Shown: positions 35,390 through 48,900 of the stretch, piece by piece
Layout of the letters: the number at the start of each line of letters is the position of its first letter
How positions within the stretch are numbered: the stretch's first letter is position 1
Assembly (NCBI GenBank): GCA_905182985.1
Contig: CAJJDN010000149.1
Location: 67,099-131,098, forward strand
Origin: Paramecium sonneborni
Taxonomy: Eukaryota > Ciliophora > Oligohymenophorea > Peniculida > Parameciidae
Length of the DNA: 64,000 nucleotides
Reading direction: 5' to 3'
The notes under the pieces: model-generated
Databases searched by the model: none
What the model was told of the DNA's origin: nothing
What the model saw: only the letters and a program-made list of their open reading frames with translations
Translations under genes and position numbers: made by a program

Positions 35390-36710
35390 ATGTCAATTTC
35401 AAATTCTAATTCTTCAGAAAAATAAGAGAACATAAGATCAAATGAATATTTATCTGCATATTTATACAAAAAGAATTAAAATACATAAAAAGATTGCAAA
35501 GGTAAAAATAATTAACTAAATAAAAATACTATATTGTAAGAATAAACACAAAACTAATTCTAAAGCAAATAAGAAAATTAAATAGTCACAGAAATTTAAG
35601 CTTAAGAAAATGTTGCAAATTAATTTTATCTTCCAAAAAGAAGATATAAAAGATCTTCCTCTTAAGAAAGGAAATCTAAAACATAGCCTAAACTGAATGA
35701 AATTGAAGAAACTTAACAATAAACTCTAAAAAAAGTTCGTAAACATTCTCAGCGTAAAATATAACGTTCATTATGTGTTAAGATATAAATTATTTAATAC
35801 AATAACAATGTACAAACAATTGAAAATTATGTATCTCCAGAAATAGCCGCGCAATAATTATAGAATAAAATAAAATAATAGAAAAATGAATAAATACCTA
35901 TTCAATAAATTTAATCAAATATATTCTAATTACAAAGCAGAGAAATTATAAATAGAACCTCTAAAAATTAAGTAATAATTTCAGAAATTGATAGAGAAAA
36001 CTAAAATAAGTTTTTTAATCAGAAAAAATTAACAAACTTTGAAATAAAAATGGGCTTTGATAATGATCAAAAATTGAAAGAAAAACAAAATATTTTATCG
36101 GATACATATGAAATATTGAAATAGAATCCTATAAAATCCAATAAAAAACGACATTCAATTTTAGAAGATTGTCTTTAATTGTGTATATTATTATTACCAA
36201 ATATAAGAGAAAATAAAGAGTAAATAAGTTCATTTTAATTTTATCAAAAAATAAAACTGTAATATAATTTAAATAGAACTCATTAGGCTTTTTTAAGAAG
36301 GTATAAATTAACAAATAAATAGATTTTATCATTTATTATTATTTTCAAGTTGTTGGACAATATAAAATATCTAGAAGATGCATGATATAATAAAGAATTT
36401 AGAGCTGAATTAATTAGAAGCACTCCATATAAATTATAGTATATTAAAAAAGAGAATTGAATTTCCTTCAATAAATTTACAGAAAAAATCACCTTAAAAA
36501 CCAAAGGTTGTTGAGGAAATAATAACTAATTCATAAAAGAAAAAGATTGTATTATCATGTATTTTATTGATTAATAAATTAGTAACAACAAAAACATTAT
36601 GTTAATATGTAAATATTTCAGCTAAAGAGATAGACGAGGATATTTAAGAGTTTGATGATGAGTTGTAATTTATTGATATGATTCTACAATTAATACCTCT
36701 CGCTTTATGA
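35390..36710 (+). CDS. Unknown Gln/Asn/Lys-rich protein with helical C-terminus
   Basis: About 432 residues with one 22 nt intron (36301-36322). The first ~250 residues are low-complexity Gln/Asn/Lys. The last ~170 become helical and hydrophobic: LEDCLQLCILLLPNI, LRRFYHLLLFSSCW (created by the splice) and IVLSCILLINKLVTT. The second half could be a cyclin-like or other all-helical fold, but I cannot support a name. It ends at TGA 36708-36710, 263 bp upstream of the giant gene. Confidence 0.6.
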
Positions 36711-36973
36711 TTTTTGTTAATTTATTTGTATTTATGTTTTTCAGACAGAATTTATTGAATAGTATTTGGTTAAAATTATATATTAGCGTGTGTTTTGTAA
36801 TAATTGAAAATAAAATTTAAATAACATTTCTTTGATATCTAAAATGTTTAAATAAATGTCGTCTTTGTAATATTTGGTAAGTTATGATAAAGTATAGTAA
36901 TTGTAAAACAACTAATTGAATATATTTAAATTCTAAAAAAATTTAACATTTACTTTCAATATTATTTTTTCAA

Positions 36974-39900
36974 ATGTCTTAACAGTATTAATAGATGAAT
37001 GAAGAAAATGGGGAAATTGAAATTCCTATTAATAAACCACCTAATTAGTAAGATAATGTTGCTCAATAAAAGGTTACAAAGTAAAAATAAGATTTGAATT
37101 TATAGAGTAAAAAAAGAGAAGAAAAATGTAGATGATTCAGAGTCTTCCTCCTCATCAGATGATGATCTTAAACCTATAATAAAGAAATCAGATAAGAAGA
37201 AAAATGATGATAAGAAGTAAGTGATATTTTCAAACGTATTTTTAGAAAGATTAAATCGCTATAGTTATAATAGATGGAATTAGAAGAGTCAAATAAATAA
37301 GCACTTAAATGGGCAATTCGTTTAAGATCTTTTAGTCGAATTATATTTTTAATAATTACTACAACTGTTTTGTTTACCGGTTTTTATGTAATATTTGAAT
37401 TTTTTGCATTTTATGATGGCATTCAAAAAATACCTGCCAACTCTAGATTAATGATGAATGTTACAAATTGTCGAATGCATATCATAGATAGTGTAAATAA
37501 TAAAGTTTATTATAGGAATACTAAATTACTAAATCAATGTCTTCAATTAAATATTTAGGTGCAAGTATTACAACTTTGAAAAAGAAAAATTCTCATTCTT
37601 AAAGTCTTAATTAATCAACAATAGAAGGGCCAAAATTAAGTGATGCAATTGATGAAAGTTAAAGTTTACTAATCCCTGATTTTGCATTAGAATATTCAAT
37701 ACCTGGAAGATTCAATATTGATCCAAATGCAAATACTTCTACTGTTTCTGAAGATATTTAAGGATCAAATTATAGTTATGAATTTACAAACTTACTATCA
37801 GCTTAAAGTTGTTAGATAGATCTCCATGTATATAAATAAGCTGTTCTTGATGATTTATCAATCAATTGTTTTGGATCCTGTTTTATTGTGATGACTTCTA
37901 ATAATATATCATATAATACAATGAATATTGTAATTATTTTTTATAATAATAATTTAGACAGGAGAACTGGTAGAGTTGAATGCATTAAAATTAGTTACTA
38001 AGAATTTAACATTCAATAGTATATAGGGAAGGTTTTAAGGAAATTATTTATAATTTGAATAATTTTCAGATGTTAGATTAGAAAATGGAGATATTATATT
38101 TTAGACAGATAATGAAATGATGGTAAATTGGACGCATGCAAATCCTCATTATTGTTATGCTGCTCCAGTTATAGCAAATCCTATTGTTGTAGGTTGTTAA
38201 GAAGCACCTGCATCTGAAGTTAAAGCATTTATTTAAGGTGTTGGTACTGGAAAGAAAAAAAAAAAGAAGGATTAAGATAAAGATAAAGATGATGATGATA
38301 AAGATGATAAAGATGATAAAGATAAAAAAGATAAAAAAGATAAAGGTGATGAAACTGAATTTTTAAGTTTAGAAGATGAAATCTATGAAAGTTTCTTTGC
38401 TGATGAACATGATAATTTATAAGGAAATATTATCTTATTACCATTTGTTGATACTTATAATGAATCAAAATAATTTTAAGTTTAATTAGATTAAATTACT
38501 CATTAAGAAGAAAAAGATGCTACAACCACTAAAACTGACACTGATCCAAAAAAAGATGAAAAAGATAAGACTTAAAATCCTAAAGCAAATATGTAAAGTA
38601 AAACTAAAGATACTAAAGAATAATAAGCTCTTTTATTTTAACCATCTTGTTATGGTAATTCAATATTTTGTTAATCTTTGGAATGTAAAAGTATTAAAGA
38701 AGCATTAACAAAATCTAATAATACAATTAAACCAACAAATTCTACTGATTAAAATTCAGGTAAACCTTAAGGATCTACTTTATTAAGATTTTTGAAAGAA
38801 GGAGAAGAATTAAAAACAAATGATAAAAATAATTAAACAGATAAAGATGATAACAAAACTGAAACTAAAATAGATTATAAAGGAATTAATGCTGAAGCAT
38901 AAAAGAAATTACCACATTCTATACCAACAGGATTAAGATTTTTAAATATTACTGGTAGATTTGGTAATCTTTATGTTAATATTATAAAAAAATAAAATAA
39001 GACTGTTACTACAAAAGATACAATAATTCATGGATTAAGTTATGCATCAGGTAGTGTTGATTTTGATTTACCAAGTTAAAAAACATTAAGACAATATTTA
39101 AAAATGGCTGATGATCCTCATAATTTTGATCCTAATTTTGTTCTTAAAGTTGGTTCAAAAATAACTAGATCTGATAATTATTAATAATGGTCTTTAACTT
39201 ATAATCCTGCTTATTCATATGTTAAACCATGGTGGATGGGTACATTTTCATTTACTCTTATGAGTACAGCTTCATGGGCTCTTGATTTGAATTTAAGTCC
39301 TGGATTTTGCCCATATCATCCTACTTTAGATTTAGATGATATCTATAATACTAGATTTCTTATTGGAAAATATTTTGAAAAAGCAGAACATTCTATAACT
39401 ACTATTTCATGGTAAAATTCAGTCAAGTTTCCAACAGAACATTATCCAAGAGAAGCTACAGGATTACGTAAATATATTGAATCTAATAATGAATTTGAAA
39501 GATGGGTAGAAATTACTAAATTAAATGAAACAAGCTATTAATTAACAAATATTAATTTAGATTAAAGTCCAGCTACTTAATGGGCTGTTTATGTATCTGT
39601 TATAATTTCTATTTTAACTGCATTCTTTTTAATGTTAGGAGTTCTTTATATGATTAATTCTGTTTATAAATAAATTTTAGAATAAGTTGCAGCTACTAAT
39701 AAATATAGTGGTATTGAAAAAAAAAATGATGCTGAAGGAGCTCAACCATTAATGAAATTGGCTCCAGAAAAAGCTGATGCAAATTCTAAATAAGATGATA
39801 GTTCAGATAAAAAAGATGATACAGATAAAAAGAAATCATCTTCATAAGATATGGAAATGTATTTTTATATATAAATATTTTTTTTAGTGTCTTAAATATG

Positions 39901-42900
39901 AATTTAGGAAGATTATTATTTTAACTATTCGTATTAGCTCCTCCTTTATCAGCATTTATAGATTATTTATGTGTTTTAATTAGCAAAAAATATATAAATT
40001 CAGCTGAAGAATTCTATACTCATTTATTTTAAAAGAAATAAAAAAGTAATACTGATTCTGAATTACATAATTTAACAACTGAATCTATTCTAGGAAATGA
40101 AATGAAAACATTATATGAAAAGTTTTGTTTCCTTAATGGATTTCTTGAGTAAAAACTTGATGATGAAAAGAATCTAAAATTGCTTAAATAAAAAGGATTT
40201 AAAATTATTCTTAAAGAAGATGCTCAAACAGAATCATATGTAAGAGTTCTTTTAAATGGAATGATGCCTAAATTACCAGTAATAACCCCTGATAAAAATC
40301 CCTTAGAATTATTTATTTAAAATTGTTGTAAATTAACTAATTTTGAAGAGGATAATATTGTTGTTCAAACTTTTAATGAAAACTATTAAGAATTTTGTTT
40401 ATTGAATCATTTACCTTATGAATAACCTTCAGCTTCAGAATTATAAAAAAGTTATAATATCACAAGTAAATATATTCCATAACAATGGGTTGAAAGAGAT
40501 GAAGAAGAAGTTCATAAGGAAGATGATGCTCCTCCTTCATTTATGATGAAAGTTTAAAATTGTTTAACAGATTGTCTTAAGAAATGTTTACCAGAATAAT
40601 AAACTTTTATAATTAATAGATAGAAGATGTAAAATCATTATTCATTAATTTTGAATAATCCAGAATTAATAAAAACATAAGCCGAATTAGCAGAAGCAAA
40701 TAAAGAACTTATTTTATTTGGTGGTTGGTGGATGGTTGATTTTTTCACTGTTTTAGCTCATTTCATAACAACAGTAATTTTGATCATTCCACTTTTCTCA
40801 TTTACAATATTAGAAAAGATATTATATGCATAATATTCATTAATTCCAATATAATATTTGATTACATTAGAAGATATTTTATAAAACTATTGGGTTGTAC
40901 CTCTAAAATTATATAATGAAAGTACTTGGATTAAGAATGTTTTGATTCTTGTAGGTATATATTGGGTATATTCAATAATTGATTTGCTTTATTATTATAT
41001 ATCAATGGAGTTCCCTTAAGAAAACTTTTTTAGAAAAGTATCACCAAAGACAGCAAATAGAATTTAGTTAATTTTTAGATAAATAATGTGGGCATTAGTA
41101 TTATATTCTGCATATTAATTATGTGTTTTTATAACTTTGGCATTAGTTTGGTTGCTTTTAGGTGCAATAGTAAATCCAACAGCATTTTTACCATATGCAA
41201 CAGCAGCAGCAACTTTTATAACAGTAATAAGTTCAAAAGCTGCATAATTTAAAGAAATTGCAACTGATGGATTTGATACAGTGATAGCATATGTTTAAAA
41301 GATTGCAAAAGATTAAATGGGTAGTATGATATCAAAAATGGATTTGAAAGGAAAGATGCATGATATGATGGATAGTGATGCATTTAAATCTGTAGCTGGA
41401 TAAGCAGCTAGTTTAGGTTTAGTTGATTAAAGTACTTTAGCACATATTGAAGAAAATGCTGATGCTTTATTAAGTAATCCAGATAAAGCATTAGAAGCAG
41501 CTTCAAATGCTGCTAGTGAATTATAAGCTATAGCTGCAAATCCTTAAGCTTTTGTTGCTAAAATGATGAAAGAATTAGAAGAAAAAGCAATCTCAATGAT
41601 TAAAGAATAAATGGCAAAATAAATTGAAGGATATGGATAAGAATTAGCTAATATTGCTTTAGCACTCTTCAAAAAAGATAAAAATATGTTTAAAAATAAT
41701 TTAACTTAATTAATTTATACAGCAGCTAATACACTTAAATTGGAAAGTCTTAAAAAAATTGGTTAACCTATTATGACATTTGTTTGGGAATTTGCTTATC
41801 CTAGTGGAAATAATGCTTAAATGAGTCCAGAAGATTATTTAGAAGCTTTAATTTAACCATGTGCAGAATGTTTTGCTTAATTAATTTAATAAGAAAGTGC
41901 TGTTCTATTTCAAGATTAATAAGATATGTAAATGTTTGAACCTAGAATATTATCTTTAGTTTTAAAGAAAGCTATTTCATTATAAAAACATTTGTAATCT
42001 GAAAATTTCTTAGGTGTTTTTAATGATCTCGATTAAATTATTAAATAATTAAAAGATGAACCATAATTTACTTAAATTAAATATTTATCAAAGTATTCAG
42101 GATTATTGAAGATTGCTATGTCTTTATTTGAAGGTAGAAAAGGTAATTAAATTACTTTTCATAAAATTTTTGGAATTATTTCAGGATTTTTTGATGAAAT
42201 TCCATAATTAAAAGAAATGAAAGATTTATTAGGTATAATTGAATTGCTGATTAATTCATTTAATAAATAACATAAAGCATTACCAACAAAATTAGTAAGA
42301 TAAAGAATTACAAAAGGTTTAGATGTTATTAATGGATTGATTAAAGGTAAAAAAAGTAATATGGATAAAATATTAGATAATCCATCTTTAATTACTTTAC
42401 TATTTAATTTTATGTAACATAATTTTGAAAAGATTCCAAAGGAAGTTATTAGAGATGTATTTAAATTTATATTTGATAATTTTCATGATTCTAATGTTAA
42501 ATCAGTAAAAGAGTTAGTTATTAGTGAAAGAGAATTTAAAAAGCTTATTCCATTAATGACAGGAGTTTTTGAAATGGTTGCTTTATTTATGGAAGATTCT
42601 AGAGAATTGACTTAAAATTTACATTTATAAGCAAATGCTTTTTCAATAGATGAGAAGAAAGCTTAACAATTACAAGCTATAGCATCAATAAAATATTTTA
42701 GATTTACAACTTATGAAGGTTCTGATAATGAAGAAAGATTATTTGAATAATTATAAACAAATCCTTTGTTAATGAATATGGCTATATCTTTAAGATTAGA
42801 TACAAAATTGCTTCTTGCAATAATAGCCGTACTTTTATAACTTTATTCTAAATAATATATCCAAGAATTATTTTAAACAATATCTAAAATTCATAAGACA

Positions 42901-45900
42901 GAAGTCCATAAGGTGAAATAGTTCTTTTCTATTTTGATACTATTTAAATGTAATAATGCAACTCATTTATCTAATGCATGTGTAGATTTGGCTATACCAA
43001 GAGAATATATAATATTAGTATTATTAGGTAAGAAAGTTCTTGATATTACATATGCTGACGAAGAGAATTTAGTATAATTAGGGGCAAGTGAAGAAACTAT
43101 TAAAGCAATTAAGAGTCCTGATTTTGAATTGAAATTGTGGATGTAAAGACTTAAAAAGGATGTTGTTGCTAAAGAAGATAATACTATTTTAGGAGGAAAT
43201 TCAGGTAGATTAAAAACTTTCTTAATAGAATCAATATCAGATCCAGCTTGTTAGATTACATCTTAAAAAGTTAAGGATATTTTATTAGATGTTGGAAATA
43301 ACGATAATTAATTTGCTTAAATTACTTAACGAGAAATTGATTTATTAACTAATATACTATTATTGAAGAATATCGATTTATTCTCAGCTCCATAAGCATT
43401 AACTAGTGATACTAAATAAAGTGTTTATACATTTGCTTCAATTTTGAATGTTAATAAATAGTTCTTTGAAGATTTCATAAATATAATCTTTTTAACTAAT
43501 TCTGATAGAGTTATTTAGTCTATTTAAAGTTCATAACCTAAAATTGATTCAACAAAAGGTGAAGAGTTTATTTCAAAAGAAATTTAAAAAGATTATGAGA
43601 ATTATCTTGAATTTATGTATTCTAAAATGGAAATGATATAAAAGAAGCATTAATTCATATACTCTAAAATGTAGACCTTATTTCCTATGATTAAATTACC
43701 TTTATCTTTAATTGAGAAATTGCTTTTCAATAAAGATAAAGGAATGGATGTGAATTCATTTTATTAATTAGCTTATTTAATTATTGAGAAAGATGAAAAC
43801 GGAAAACTACCCAAAGGAACTCTAAGATAATTGAATAAATCAGTTTCATTTTTAACTTCAACATTAAATAGTTAAACAGCCAAAGGATTAAAATAAGCTC
43901 TAGATAAGAAAGATTTAAATGATGGTTAAGTATTATTAATTCAAATGTTGAATGAGAATTCGAAGTAAAGATCTATTACATTGTTATTAAACTTTTTAAT
44001 GTAAAATAGTAAGAGAAGTAAAAATGATGAAAAAAGACCTCTTCCTTAAATATATCATGTATTTACATGTCTTTATCTCTATTTTACAGGTTAATGGAGT
44101 GATTTAACATTAACTATTGAAGAATAAGAAACTAAATAGACTCAAAATTAAAATATTTTATAATATTTATCAAAAAGATTAGATATAAAATAAGAGTTCT
44201 TTGAAGCAATGCATACATTCTTTTTGAATGATAATTAAAGATTCACTCAAACAATGGTTAAATTTATGAGAAGATAATAAGCATGTAAATTTGAGAAGGA
44301 AAATCCAGGTGTTAAAATACCATTATAATCTTTAGTTAAAATACCAGATTAATTTGTATTAAATTTTATAAATTTAATAACAGGATAAGGTTATTAAACA
44401 TCTTTCTTTTCTAAAGAACTTTCAATGGATTCTGGAGTAGTAGAAATGATTAGTACATTGACAACAATTAAAAATGCTAAGACTTCTATTTTAAGAGTGC
44501 AAAACTATTAATATTTATCTTCATCATCTAAAAAATTGGGACCATTGTTAGATAAAGTAGGAGTAAAAGGAGATGAATTTGTATTAATTTTATAAATCAT
44601 TTTCCAAGATTATGAGATTAATAATATTCAATCTTTAATAAATGGATTAAAATTGGAATAAAAATTAAAAGTATAGGGAGTTTAAAATTTATTATAATTA
44701 GATAAGATTATTTAAAATGAAGAAAAAGATTGGTTGAAGTAAACTTAATCAATAAAAGATAATTAATTAATAAAAGATATGAAAGTGAATCCTGAGATAG
44801 CTGTAATAACAAAAGGTTTAGTTAGAGGTAAATATGCAGGATTAGAAGCATACATAAAGAAATTGCCACATTTTGATTATGCTTAATGTGATGGTCGATC
44901 TGAATACTTTGGATTATTATAAGGATTAATAGGATGTATTAGTGGACCAATTCCAGAATAATTTAATATTAAGGGATTCTTAGCTAATCTATATAAATTA
45001 TTAGAAGATCCTAAGACTAAAGATATTCCAACTGAATTGACATCATAAAATAATTCAGTTGAATATGCTATATATAAATTAGTTTAAATTATTTAGATTG
45101 ATCCTATTGTTTTAATGCTTACTTAAGGAATGATTCCTGCTTGGAAATTGATTCAAGAAACATATATTAATGAAGAAAAAAAATGGATCAATCCAATTTT
45201 AGTACTATCAACTTTTTTGACATTTTAAGCTATTCCAACATTATTAAAAGAAATATTTGGAGAAGTTGAATGGTTTAGATAAATGGATGAACTTTATGAT
45301 AGCATTTTTGATGTTGTTAATAATTTAAATGAATAATATAAAAATAGTAAACCACCTCAACCAAGTTTATTAGAATTTGATAGCTTTTATAGATATCCAG
45401 ATTGGTTAGAAGAATAAGAAAATTGTATTGAAGATTTAAAAAAGAAATTATTTTATGATACAATTGATTCTTTAGAAGAATTATAGGATATGGTTGATAT
45501 ATGTAATTTCAATCCATAAGTTATGCAATTCTTAAATATTGGCAAAAATGATGTAAAAAATGCTTAATTAGATGTATTAGCTGATTCTGTAGAAATGTAT
45601 GGAAATTTGATTAGTAATGATGATTTATTAGGAATTGCTAATATTATTAGAAATACACCTTCGACAGATCCATAATTTAATAGAATTTCATATGATCAAG
45701 CTGTAGAAATGTTAAAAGATGATCCAGAAGAATAATCAGGTTTAAAAAGCTTATATCCTTTAATCATGTACCAATAAATGATTAAAGTTTATTAAGAAAC
45801 TTGTTAATTATTTATTGATCCTAGAAGAAATATGGAATAAAAACTCTTGAGTGATTAATGGATAATGAAAGATATTGAATGTTAATAAACTCCTATTTTT

Positions 45901-48900
45901 ACAATGGGAATAGCATCTACTTTGGCTAGTCTTAGAAAAACTTTTTGGAATCCACTTGAAAATCAATAACCTAGAGATGAAGAACATTATAAAATTACTA
46001 CACAATAAATTGATTTCATTTTGACTTCTATTGAAAGAATGTATTATTTCAAGAATTTTACAGATTATTTCTCAAAAACAAAAGCTACAATTTTAATTGG
46101 ATTATCTTGTGGATTTGCAATATCTGCTGAACATATCATTTCAGCTAATTGCACAGCTGATTTAGTGACCTATTAAAGAGCATTATAACATAAAGCATTA
46201 TAAGCAAATTAATAGAAGAAAGTCTTAACCAAATTTGCATTTTTAAGAGAAGTAATAGAAAATAGATTTGAAAAATATAGTGATATGAAATCCAGATATT
46301 TTAAATCCTATTAATTTACTAAAATACTTAAGTATGGCTTAGATATTATTTCAGAGCCTGAAAATTATCTTAAATTTTCAATTTAAAATATTGAAGCTAA
46401 TCCTGATTAAGGAATAAATTGGGATGATTATTTCTTTGATATTGGATTTTTATCAGGTGGATCTTAAATTATTAAATGGATTAGAACAGAAGGAGTCTAA
46501 GCAAAAATCAATCCATAAACTAGATTAATTATTTTGAAAGAGAAACTTAAATAATTAATGTAAAAGGATATTAGTGATTAACATGCAAACATGAAGAAAA
46601 TATGGCTTGAATAATAAAGAATATCAGTTGAACCTAAATAGATATCTTCAAAAGAGCCTACTATTGATGAAGCAGTATTCGAAATATATGATGTAAGAAC
46701 TGGTAAAAAATGGTAAAGTGTTTTAAATTCATAAGAATTATGGTCATAATCATGTTATGTATATAATGATAATTTAAGATTATTAATTGATATTTGGAAA
46801 GGTAATTATTAATCTATTATTGAACCTGATACATATTTTACTGATGAAGAACCTGCAGCTGCTATGGCATACTTTGGATTAGCAGCTTTATCTGGATCAT
46901 TTTATAAAGTTAAAAATGGATGGAAATAAAATACTCCTTAATAATTATCTGCCTATTTAAATGCATGTTGTTGGAATACTATATCAAATAAGAAAAATTT
47001 ATAAGAAATTTTATCTGTATTCTTGAAATCATTTGAAGGATTTACGGTTTTAGCTTAATCATTATAATAAAATGTTTAATTAGTTAATAGTTTTGTTAAT
47101 TTATCTATGTAATTAAATGATAATGATATTTAATAATCAGAAGATTAATTAACATTAATTAAATCGATGAATCTATCTTAAAATGATACAGAAGTTTTGA
47201 ATTAACTAATTGATGCTTATTTAGGAAAAATGGAAGTCTATTATTAATTAGCAGATTATTCTTCTGTTATTAATCCAAGTGCTATAACTAAATTTAAGCC
47301 TGTTTAAATGAATAATCTTATCAAAAAAAAGAGAGGAGAAATGTAACAATAAAATAAATAAGATTAATAATAAAATGATTAAAAGAAGTAAGAGGAAATT
47401 AAACCAGAAGAAAATAAATAAGATCCTGTTGTATAATAAGAAGATGCATAAAATTAAGCACCTCCTTAACCAGAATTATAGAATGTACAATCAAAAGAGT
47501 AAAAATAAAATCCTAAAAAAGGATCTGAAAAGAAAGGAAAATCAAAATTATAATCATCTTTTGGTAGTTCAGGGGATAGATACTTTTCAATTAAAACAAT
47601 ATTATTAAAACTTTTATATGGATTTGATTACTCATAATTACATTAAATTGAAAAAATAGATACTATTAGATTTGATTTTAGTCAATATTCAGCTCTATCT
47701 TCTGATCCAAAAAAAACAGAAGAATGCTTTATATTATTACTTTGGTAATTAGCCTAAGCAATAACTAAAGAAACATTACCAAATGATTTAAGATTACCTA
47801 TTTTAAGTGATTTTGAAATTAGTTAATAGAATGATTTAGCAAGAGAATATCATACTAATCTTACTACAATTAGATTAATAACTCAATTTATAGTTTAAAT
47901 TGTTAAAGATGATTATTCATTCTTTTTCTAAAAAGATGATGATATCTCTGGAGTTTTATAAAAATTGGCACTAACTAAAGATAAACCTAATTAAGAGTTA
48001 CAATTTTTAAGAGCTATGATAGGATTGAAATCAAATAAAATGCTATTTATTTAAAATAAAAGAGCTCTTCAAAAAAATAAAAGAAAAAATGATAATTCAA
48101 ATGAAGATGATGAATTATAACTTGACATATAAGAGTAAGTTAAAAATTTAGTTGATTCAAAAATAATTAATATTAAATTAGAAAATAAAACAGATGATGA
48201 CAATAACGATCTTTCTAAAAATATTGCTTTATTATTTTTAGCAATATCAAGTGGAAACATTGAAAAAATGTATTCAGCAATTTTACCACATGATTCAATG
48301 AGTGCTGGATTCATTTTAACAATGTTTATGTGGAAAAACATTTCTATAATAATTGGTAATGAAGAGTTTATCAAAAAAGATAATGCTATAAAAGTAATTC
48401 CACCTATATAATTGTTACCTTTATTGATTTATTCTTAAATTAATGAATAATAAGATAAAAAAAATGGAACACTTAGAAATAGTCAAAGATCAAGAGTTAT
48501 TAATTCTTTCTAATAGATCCTTAAAGTGATTAAAGATGAAGGTATAGATTAAGAATTCTATAATAAAATTGAAAAGAAATCTTAAAATAAATAGCACCAA
48601 ACATTTTCTTGGAGTTTATGGCTTTTAAGAATGCCTGAATTCCTTTAAGCATAAAGAGCAATTTAAATGTAAATTAAGTTTTCTGCCTTGAATGAATGTG
48701 ATTTCTTATTTAAAATTTTGACAGGTTCATTCTTTGTTGAAAAGATAGAATAAGTTAAATTTATTGGACCTGTTTTTAATTTGTATAAGGTTTGTAATTA
48801 AATCATTAATTATCCTGAAACTTTAAAAATATAGAATATCGATTTCAAAAAGATTATTCCAAATACAATTACTACAATAAGTGATTATGTACCTGATGTC

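Noticed and set aside
48069..48374. 101-codon standard-code ORF on the minus strand
   Set aside because: It lies wholly inside the giant gene and has no independent support.
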